NCBI GenBank assembly: GCA_023150195.1
Contig: JAKLLI010000015.1
Coordinates: 1 to 14,260, forward strand
Source: Azonexus sp.
Lineage (GTDB): Bacteria; Pseudomonadota; Gammaproteobacteria; Burkholderiales; Rhodocyclaceae
Reading direction: 5' to 3'
DNA length: 14,260 bases
Positions 1 through 5,316 of this stretch are shown piece after piece. The notes beneath the pieces were generated by a model that had not been told where the DNA came from, searched no databases, and saw only the letters and a program-made list of their open reading frames with translations. The translations under genes and the position numbers were made by a program. How positions within the stretch are numbered: position 1 is the stretch's first letter; the number at the start of each line of letters is the position of its first letter.

Positions 1-207
1 GGTGCCAACGCCGTCCGTCCCCGAAACCAGCACCGGCTCCTTGTAACGCTTGGGCACCTCGAAGAGCGCACCAAAACCGCCAATGCCGCCAAGCACGCCA
101 TCGCGCAGGGTCTTCTTGGCCAGCGGCTTGATACGATCAACAAGGGCATCGCCCGCATCGATATCGACGCCGGCATCACGGTAGGAGAGGGAAGTATTCT
201 GGGTCAT
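1..207 (-). CDS. purM: Phosphoribosylformylglycinamidine cyclo-ligase (AIR synthetase), 5' part only
   Basis: PurM makes 5-aminoimidazole ribonucleotide from FGAM with ATP in the fifth step of de novo purine synthesis, in the cytosol. Read on the minus strand from the ATG at 207-205, the first 69 codons give [20 protein letters not shown], later [13 protein letters not shown] and then [13 protein letters not shown] at the window edge. The [12 protein letters not shown] start, GGFG(A)L and the [13 protein letters not shown] nucleotide/metal motif are hallmarks of PurM. The gene runs off the left edge, so about four fifths of a usual protein of about 345 aa is missing. No strong Shine-Dalgarno precedes the ATG. 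It is divergent from creB, across a 151-bp gap. In many betaproteobacteria purM lies near hda; here creBCD and other genes sit between them. The identification is firm, and the start agrees with the family N-terminus. Confidence 0.95.
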   Translation of the reverse strand, partial: MTQNTSLSYRDAGVDIDAGDALVDRIKPLAKKTLRDGVLGGIGGFGALFEVPKRYKEPVLVSGTDGVGT

Positions 208-240
208 GATAGGCAAGGCCAAAAGGCTGAAAGACCCGCG

Positions 241-269
241 ATTTTACCCGAAACGCGGGCGCATCTTAA
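241..269 (-). promoter_or_regulatory. Predicted sigma70-type promoter of purM
   Basis: Read on the minus strand, the -35 is TTAAGA (269-264) and the -10 is TAAAAT (246-241), with a 17-nt spacer. Transcription would start near 234, giving a leader of about 27 nt before the purM ATG. A 6+6 bp inverted repeat (CCCGCG 235-240, CGCGGG 254-259) brackets the -10 and could be an operator. The promoter is inferred from sequence only. Confidence 0.5.
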
Positions 270-310
270 GTGCCGGTGCCAACAGCGAAAAATCCTGCGG
301 TCGACATGCC

Positions 311-332
311 TGCCGGACAATTTTTTCCGGCA
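311..332. repeat. Inverted repeat in the purM/creB intergenic region
   Basis: Seven-bp perfect arms, TGCCGGA (311-317) and TCCGGCA (326-332), flank an 8-nt T-rich spacer. It lies just upstream of the -10-like TATCAT at 343-348 and the creB start at 359, where a transcription factor could bind. It is not followed by a T-run, so it is not a typical terminator in the creB direction. Function unknown. Confidence 0.4.
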
Positions 333-342
333 TTCCCGGGCT

Positions 343-348
343 TATCAT
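343..348 (+). promoter_or_regulatory. Possible -10 element of creBC
   Basis: TATCAT matches five of six bases of the sigma70 -10 consensus and lies 11 nt before the creB ATG. If used, the transcript would start at about 355 and be almost leaderless, which would fit the absence of a Shine-Dalgarno. No convincing -35 is seen at 17 nt. Weak prediction. Confidence 0.3.
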
Positions 349-358
349 TGCCGCCATC

Positions 359-1033
359 ATGAATATCCTGATTGTTGACGACGAACCGGCCATCGCCGAT
401 ACGCTGCGCTACGCACTGCACGCCGAGGGCTTCACCACCGAATGCTGCTCGCTGGGCGGCGAGGCGCTGGCGCGGCTGCAGCAGGGCGGCATCGATTTCG
501 TTGTCCTCGATGTCGGCCTCCCCGACATCACCGGCTTCGACGTCTGCCGCGCGCTGCGCCGCAACTCCGACCTGCCGGTGCTGTTCCTCACCGCCCGTTC
601 CGACGAGGTCGACCGCATCGTCGGCCTCGAACTGGGCGGCGACGACTACGTCACCAAGCCGTTCAGCCCGCGCGAAGTCGCCTCACGGGTGCGCGCGATC
701 CTGCGCCGCCTGTACGCCAAGGGCGAATCTCGCGGTCAACCCGAAAAACCGGTGAAATTCGCTGTCGACCGCGATGGCCTGCGCATCGCCTACCACGGCC
801 ACTGGCTGGCGCTGACCCGCTACGAATACCTGCTACTGGCGCTGCTGCTCGAACGTCCGGGACGCATCCTTAGTCGCCCTCAGATCATGGCAGCGGTCTG
901 GCAGGACGACGGCGAAAGCCTGGAGCGCACGGTTGACACCCACATCAAGACGCTGCGCGGCAAGCTGCGCGCGGTGCGCGACGACGAGGTCATCCTCACC
1001 CATCGCGGCCTCGGCTACAGCCTGGCCGCCTGA
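359..1033 (+). CDS. creB: CreB-like response regulator, OmpR/PhoB class
   Basis: DNA-binding response regulator, phosphorylated by the adjacent CreC kinase. The 224-aa protein has a receiver domain at about residues 1-118 with the acidic pair D7/D8, phosphoacceptor D51 (in VLDVGLPD), T78 and K100. A winged-helix OmpR-type domain follows at about 132-222, ending THRGLGYSLAA. Length matches E. coli CreB (229 aa). I start it at the ATG at 359 because the protein then opens MNILIVDDEPAIADT, as the family does. The open frame extends back to 206, but the extra 51 codons are not receiver-like and cross the purM promoter. No Shine-Dalgarno is visible. The naming rests on similarity to CreB, the CreC-type partner, and creD downstream with an exact cre-tag. 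creC follows after 2 nt, so the two are surely co-transcribed. Confidence 0.9.
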   Translation: MNILIVDDEPAIADTLRYALHAEGFTTECCSLGGEALARLQQGGIDFVVLDVGLPDITGFDVCRALRRNSDLPVLFLTARSDEVDRIVGLELGGDDYVTKPFSPREVASRVRAILRRLYAKGESRGQPEKPVKFAVDRDGLRIAYHGHWLALTRYEYLLLALLLERPGRILSRPQIMAAVWQDDGESLERTVDTHIKTLRGKLRAVRDDEVILTHRGLGYSLAA

Positions 1034-1035
1034 GC

Positions 1036-2463
1036 ATGAACATCTCGGTCCGCCTCTTCTTCGGCTATTTCCTGGTGGTCGGGCTGGCCGCGTGGTTCGT
1101 GCTGTACACCTTCGTCAAGGAAAGCGAGCCGAGCATCCGCCAGGCCACCGAGGAAAGCCTGGTCGACAGCGCCAACCTGCTCGCCGAACTGGCCGCCGGC
1201 GAACTCGCCGCCGGGCGCATCAACGACGGCGCCTTCGCCAAAGCCGTCGCCGCCGCACTGCAGCGCCATCCGGGCGCGGAGATTTACGGCATCAGGAAGG
1301 ACAGCGTCGACCTGCGCATCACCCTCACCGACGCGCGCGGCACCGTCGTCTACGACTCGGCCGGGCAGGCGCTGGGCAAGGATTTTTCCAAATGGAACGA
1401 CGTCGCCCGCGTGCTGCGCGGCGAATACGGCGCCCGCCAGAGCCGCGTCAACCCGGACGACCCGAGCACCTCGGTCATGCACGTCGCCGCGCCGGTGCGC
1501 CGCGACGGCCAGTTGATCGGCGTCGTCTCGCTGGCCAAGCCGATGACCTCGATCGCCCCCTTCGTCGAACGCGCCACCCAACGCGTGCGCGCCTCCGGCC
1601 TGACGCTGCTGCTGGCGACGGCGCTGATCGGCCTGATCTTCACCACCTGGCTGAGCTGGTCGATCCACCGCCTGCGTGACTACGCGCGCGCCGTCAGCGA
1701 AGGGCAGAAGGCCGAACCGCCGAACGGCGGCGGCCGGCAACTTTCCGAACTGGCGCAAGCGCTGGCGACGATGCGCGAAAAGCTCGAAGGCAAGCAGTAC
1801 GTCGAACGCTACGTGCAGAACCTGGCGCACGAAATGAAAAGCCCGCTGACGGCGGTGATCGGCGCCGCCGAAATCCTCGAAGACGAACTCCCGGCCGAAG
1901 ACCGCCGCCGCTTCGCCGCCAGCATCGGCGAACAGGCCGGGCGCCTGAGCGACATCATCGAACGCATGCTGCAACTCGCCCGCGTCGAACAACTGCAAGC
2001 CCCCGGCGCCAATATTGCGGTCGACCTCGCCGAACTGCTCAATGCCGCAGTCGCCGACCGCCAACTGGCCCTCGCCGCACGCCACCTGCACTGCGTCATC
2101 GACGCCGAACCGGGCATCACCCTCAACGGCGACGCCTTCCTGCTGCGCCAGGCCGTCCTCAACCTGCTCGACAACGCCATCGAGTTCTCGCCCGACGGCG
2201 GCGAAATTTCACTGATTTTGCGGTCGACCGTCGAAACCGCCGAAATCCGCATCCGCGACCACGGCGCCGGCGCCCCCGACTACGCCCTGGCGCAACTCTT
2301 CAACCGCTTCTACTCGCTGCCCCGCCCGGCGACGGGGAAGAAGAGCACGGGGTTGGGGCTGGCGCTGGTGCGGGAGGTAGCGAGGTTGCATGGTGGGGAG
2401 GCGGGGTTTGCGAATCACCCGGAGGGTGGGGGTGAGGCGCGGCTGACTTTGGCACTTGGCTGA
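1036..2463 (+). CDS. creC: CreC-like sensor histidine kinase
   Basis: Inner-membrane sensor kinase, predicted to autophosphorylate and pass phosphate to CreB. The 475-aa length is nearly that of E. coli CreC (474). Visible parts are TM1 at about residues 6-27, a periplasmic sensor domain at about 28-187, TM2 at about 190-211, a HAMP-like linker, and the H-box LAHEMKSPLTAVIGAAEIL with H265. These are followed by the N-box around N380 (LLDNAIEFSP), then the RDHGAGAP and TGLGLALV ATP-lid boxes near the C-terminus. The H-box closely resembles CreC (THELKSPLAAIRGAAE, from memory). The ATG lies 2 nt after the creB stop, with no clear Shine-Dalgarno, which suggests translational coupling. In E. coli creD follows directly; here about 1.5 kb with a RhuM-family gene intervenes. 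The signal it senses cannot be read from sequence. Confidence 0.92.
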   Translation: MNISVRLFFGYFLVVGLAAWFVLYTFVKESEPSIRQATEESLVDSANLLAELAAGELAAGRINDGAFAKAVAAALQRHPGAEIYGIRKDSVDLRITLTDARGTVVYDSAGQALGKDFSKWNDVARVLRGEYGARQSRVNPDDPSTSVMHVAAPVRRDGQLIGVVSLAKPMTSIAPFVERATQRVRASGLTLLLATALIGLIFTTWLSWSIHRLRDYARAVSEGQKAEPPNGGGRQLSELAQALATMREKLEGKQYVERYVQNLAHEMKSPLTAVIGAAEILEDELPAEDRRRFAASIGEQAGRLSDIIERMLQLARVEQLQAPGANIAVDLAELLNAAVADRQLALAARHLHCVIDAEPGITLNGDAFLLRQAVLNLLDNAIEFSPDGGEISLILRSTVETAEIRIRDHGAGAPDYALAQLFNRFYSLPRPATGKKSTGLGLALVREVARLHGGEAGFANHPEGGGEARLTLALG

Positions 2464-2802
2464 CGGTCAAATCGGAATGCTTCGCAGCGCCAAATTAAAT
2501 AGGCCAAAAGCACGCAGTACAAAGGCATGATCTTCCGGGAGATAATCACGCCTTCGCTCCCTCGTTCCTTGTCAGAAAAATAATGCCTTCCTACCAACAA
2601 AGCACGCTCTGGAAAACAGCCTTTCCCGAAGGTTGCACTGAATACGCTGCCCAACGCGAGCGCCTTACCGAAGCCTACGAACGCTTACACGAACGGGGCA
2701 ACGCCAGGAACTGAGAATTGAACGGTTTTGCGAAATTTATACTCGCCAATCAATCCGATGCTGACGCAACCCAAGCTAACCTCTCAAAAAATGCCCTCCT
2801 AA
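2464..2802. other. AT-richer intergenic stretch between creC and the RhuM gene
   Basis: These 339 bp are visibly richer in A/T than the flanking genes and contain no long convincing gene. They hold a plus-strand 43-codon ORF (2583-2714, listed separately) and, before it, a short frame ending MIFREIITPSLPRSLSEK whose TAA overlaps the next ATG. A minus-strand frame at 2415-2654 runs into the antisense of creC and does not look like a protein. No terminator with a stem and T-run was found after creC. The stretch looks like decayed or imported DNA brought in with the RhuM gene. Confidence 0.5.
2583..2714 (+). pseudogene. Small ORF, possible N-terminal remnant of a larger gene
   Basis: A 43-codon frame begins MPSYQQSTLWKTAFPEG and continues with a charged, helix-like stretch (AAQRERLTEAYERLHERGN) before TGA at 2712-2714. 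The residue pattern looks like real protein rather than random translation. Its ATG overlaps the TAA of a short upstream frame (TAATG at 2581-2585). No Shine-Dalgarno is evident. I do not recognise a family with certainty. It may be the surviving start of an accessory gene degraded next to rhuM, or a genuine small protein. It is not needed by either neighbour. Confidence 0.35.
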
Positions 2803-3816
2803 ATGCCCGAACTCATCCTTTACACCACCGAAGACGGCCAGAGCAGCATCAAGCTGCGCGCTGAGGACGGCACGGTCTGGCTGTCGCAGCAGGAGATGGC
2901 CGAGTTGTTCGCGACCAGCATTCCGAACATCAACCAGCATGTGCGCAAGATTCTGGCCGAGGGCGAGCAGACCGAAGCAACTATTAAGTCCTGCTTAATA
3001 GTTCAAGACGAAGGCAGCAGAAGCGTCCGGCGCAAAACCATGGTGTACAGCCTGCCGCTGATCCTGGCCGTCGGTTACCGGGTACGCTCGGCGCGTGGCA
3101 CGCAGTTCCGGCAGTGGGCGACGCGGCATCTGAACGAATTCCTGGTCAAGGGCTTCGTCATGGACGACGCGCGGCTGAAGGACCCGGCCGGCTGGGATTA
3201 TTTCGACCAACTGCTGGCCCGCATCCGCGACATCCGGAGTTCGGAAAAGCGCTTCTACCAGAAGGTGCGCGACATTTACGCAACGGCGCTCGATTACGAC
3301 GGCAAGAGCGAGGCGGCGCAGCTGTTCTTCAAAAAAGTACAGAACAAGATGCTGTGGGCAATCACCGGCCAGACGGCGGCCGAGTTGATTGCCGCTCGCG
3401 CCGATGTCGGAGCGCCGAACATGGGATTGACCACCTGGGCCGGCACGCAGGTTCGTCAGAAGGATGTGACGATTGCCAAGAATTACCTGAACGCCGAGGA
3501 AATTGAAGAGTTGAACCGCATCGTCACCATGTATCTGGAATTTGCAGAAGACCAGGCGCGCCGCCGCAAGACGATGACCATGGCCGATTGGGCTGACCGG
3601 CTCGACGCCTTCCTGAATTTCAACGAACGAGACGTACTGACGCATGCCGGCAAACTGCGCGCCGAAGTCGCGGAAAAGCTGGCACTGGAGCGCTACACGG
3701 CTTTTGATAGCGCGCGCCGGCAACACACCGCAGAGCTCGCTGATGCCGAAGATCTGGCAGCACTTGAAGTGTTGCAAAAAACAAGACCAATCGATCCGGG
3801 GTCGGATCAGACGTAA
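2803..3816 (+). CDS. RhuM-family (virulence RhuM) protein
   Basis: A 337-aa protein of the RhuM family, first named from a Salmonella pathogenicity island and common in accessory loci, often beside restriction-modification genes. Its molecular role is not firmly known. Recognisable family segments are the N-terminal VWLSQQEMAELF and INQHVRKIL (helix-turn-helix-like, about residues 25-50), then RRKTMVYSLPLILAVGYRV, FRQWATRHLNEFLVKGF and the C-terminal MTMADWADRLDAFL and AEVAEKLALERY blocks. The set looks complete and unbroken. ATG 2803 is preceded directly by an in-frame TAA, so it cannot start earlier. The bases before it contain CCTCCT rather than a Shine-Dalgarno, so translation may be weak or coupled. 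It lies between creC and creD in the same direction, probably as a later insertion, because neither Cre product needs it. Confidence 0.85.
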   Translation: MPELILYTTEDGQSSIKLRAEDGTVWLSQQEMAELFATSIPNINQHVRKILAEGEQTEATIKSCLIVQDEGSRSVRRKTMVYSLPLILAVGYRVRSARGTQFRQWATRHLNEFLVKGFVMDDARLKDPAGWDYFDQLLARIRDIRSSEKRFYQKVRDIYATALDYDGKSEAAQLFFKKVQNKMLWAITGQTAAELIAARADVGAPNMGLTTWAGTQVRQKDVTIAKNYLNAEEIEELNRIVTMYLEFAEDQARRRKTMTMADWADRLDAFLNFNERDVLTHAGKLRAEVAEKLALERYTAFDSARRQHTAELADAEDLAALEVLQKTRPIDPGSDQT

Positions 3817-3822
3817 CAACCG

Positions 3823-3942
3823 TCAGGCGCTACCGCCCCAAAGCGGACCAGACTTAGCGTCCTTACGTTCCAGCACTACGAACGTATCGGACTGATCGCG
3901 CCGCTTGCCCGCAAACTTCACCCCCACTTCACAAACCCTCAT
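3823..3942 (-). CDS. Possible small ORF antisense to the creD upstream region
   Basis: On the minus strand a 39-codon frame from the ATG at 3942 (or 44 codons from a GTG at 3957) reads MRVCEVGVKFAGKRRDQSDT, continues FVVLERKDAKSGPLWGG and stops at 3825-3823. It has a hydrophilic, protein-like pattern but no recognised family and no Shine-Dalgarno that I can defend. It covers the cre-tag and the creD promoter region, so it may be chance. It could also be a dispersed repeat that happens to read as protein. Low confidence. Confidence 0.2.
   Translation of the reverse strand: MRVCEVGVKFAGKRRDQSDTFVVLERKDAKSGPLWGGSA
3864..3886. repeat. Inverted repeat between rhuM and creD
   Basis: Perfect 7-bp arms TACGTTC (3864-3870) and GAACGTA (3880-3886) with a 9-nt spacer. 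No T-run follows on either side, so it is not a classic intrinsic terminator. It lies 31 bp upstream of the cre-tag and could be a protein-binding site, or a weak terminator separating rhuM from creD. Function unknown. Confidence 0.4.
3917..3932 (+). promoter_or_regulatory. cre-tag: predicted CreB binding site of the creD operon
   Basis: TTCACCCCCACTTCAC is an exact match to the cre/blr-tag TTCAC-N6-TTCAC, the direct repeat bound by phosphorylated CreB (BlrA in Aeromonas). It ends 67 nt before the creD ATG, a position suited to activation. Reading the window for TTCAC and GTGAA on both strands, I found no other copy with the right 11-bp phase, including upstream of creB. The match is seen directly; binding is inferred from the family. 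Confidence 0.85.
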
Positions 3943-3999
3943 CACCACCTCACTCACCCCGTCCAGACTCGCTCCCGTCATTCAACCAGGGAGCTCATC

Positions 4000-5316
4000 A
4001 TGGACAGGAAACTGCTTTACAAGATCGTCGCCATCGTCACGATGGCGATCCTTTTGCTGATACCGCTGGCGCTGATCGAGGGGCAGATTCGCGACCGCAG
4101 TCAGCGGCAGCATGAGGTGCAGCAGAACATTGCCGAGAGTTCGGCCGGAGCGCAGACGCTGATCGGGCCGATCGTTGTGCTGCGCTACCGCGAGCGCCTG
4201 CGCGAGACGCGGGTAGCGCCGGAGACCGGCAAGGTCACCGAGAGCACGCGGGTGGTCGAGCATCGGCGGCTGGTGGCACCGGAGTCGCTGGAGATTGATG
4301 GCGGCGTGAAGGTCGAGACGCGCCAGCGCGGCATCTACCAGGCGCGGCTGTTCCACCTCGACAGCCAGATCGCCGGCCGCTTCCGCTTCGACGCGCCGAC
4401 GCACAGCGGCAATGCCGAACTGCTCGATCTGCAGGCAACGCTGGTCGTCGGGCTGTCCGATCCGCGCGGCGTGGCCAGCGACCCGGAGGTGACGATCAAC
4501 GGCCAGCGCCACCGTTTCGCCAGCGGCAAGGTCGATCCGGAAATCATGCCTTTGCAGCCGTTGACCGTAGCACTCGGGGGCATCGAGGCGGGCAAGCCCT
4601 GCGATTTCACGGTGGCCTTTCCGCTGCACCTGACCGGCACCACGCGCCTGGCCATCGCGCCAGTGGGCGAGAGCAACCGCATCGCGCTGAAGTCGGACTG
4701 GCCACATCCGAATTTTGGTGGCCGCTTCCTGCCACGCGAACGCAGCATCGGCGGCAACGGCTTTGACGCCCACTGGGAGATTTCTCACCTCGCCCGCAAT
4801 TTCGACAACACGCTGAACCCGAACAGCGGCGAGGCGCTGTCCATCGAGTTCATCCATCCGGTTAACGTCTATCTGCAGTCGGAACGCGCGGTGAAGTACG
4901 GCGTGCTGTTCATCACGCTGACCTTCGCCGGCTTCTTCCTCACTGAAATCCTGCGCCGCGCGCCAATCCATCCGCTGCAATACCTGCTGGTCGGGCTGGC
5001 GCTGGCGATCTTCTTCCTGCTGCTGATCGCCTTCTCCGAGCACATGCCCTTCGCCACCGCCTACGGCCTGTCGGCGGCGGCCTGCATCGTGCTGATCGGC
5101 TGGTACCTGGCCGGCGCACTCGGCGGCTGGCGCCAGGGCGCGGCCTTCGGCGCCGGGCTGAGCGGGCTTTACGGCGTGTTGTTCGGGGTGCTGCGTTCGG
5201 AAGACAACGCGCTCCTGATGGGCAGCCTGCTGCTCTTCGCGGCGCTCGGCGCGACCATGCTGGCGACCCGCCGCCTCGACTGGTACGGCCTCGGCCGCAA
5301 GGCGGAGGACGCCTGA
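4000..5316 (+). CDS. creD: CreD inner-membrane protein
   Basis: CreD is an inner-membrane protein of unknown biochemical activity and the best-known target of CreBC. Its loss or overproduction alters envelope-stress and beta-lactam phenotypes in some species. The 438 aa are close to E. coli CreD (450). Visible are one N-terminal TM (about residues 9-27) and a large soluble, probably periplasmic, domain (about 30-295) opening with the family-like GAQTLIGPIVVLRY. A C-terminal cluster of about five TMs follows (about 300-318, 328-346, 352-372, 380-397, 403-421). A good Shine-Dalgarno, AGGGAG (3988-3993), lies 6 nt before the ATG. An exact cre-tag is upstream. The TGA overlaps the ATG of the next gene (TGATG), which indicates an operon with the GH3 enzyme. 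Confidence 0.93.
   Translation: MDRKLLYKIVAIVTMAILLLIPLALIEGQIRDRSQRQHEVQQNIAESSAGAQTLIGPIVVLRYRERLRETRVAPETGKVTESTRVVEHRRLVAPESLEIDGGVKVETRQRGIYQARLFHLDSQIAGRFRFDAPTHSGNAELLDLQATLVVGLSDPRGVASDPEVTINGQRHRFASGKVDPEIMPLQPLTVALGGIEAGKPCDFTVAFPLHLTGTTRLAIAPVGESNRIALKSDWPHPNFGGRFLPRERSIGGNGFDAHWEISHLARNFDNTLNPNSGEALSIEFIHPVNVYLQSERAVKYGVLFITLTFAGFFLTEILRRAPIHPLQYLLVGLALAIFFLLLIAFSEHMPFATAYGLSAAACIVLIGWYLAGALGGWRQGAAFGAGLSGLYGVLFGVLRSEDNALLMGSLLLFAALGATMLATRRLDWYGLGRKAEDA
5304..5308 (+). promoter_or_regulatory. Ribosome binding site deciding the GH3 start
   Basis: GGAGG lies inside the end of creD, 7 nt before the ATG at 5316. It supports a start that includes the unusual hydrophobic N-terminus of the GH3 protein, rather than a later Met just before the catalytic domain. 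Confidence 0.7.

Noticed and set aside
206..358. N-terminal extension of creB by 51 codons
   Set aside because: The extension lacks receiver-domain character, overlaps the purM start and promoter, and makes the protein longer than CreB.
1015..2091. 358-codon minus-strand frame opposite creC
   Set aside because: Antisense shadow. CreC has all kinase boxes on the plus strand, and the shadow has no recognisable domain.
2415..2654. 79-codon minus-strand frame between creC and rhuM
   Set aside because: Half of it is the antisense of the creC end; no Shine-Dalgarno and no recognisable pattern.
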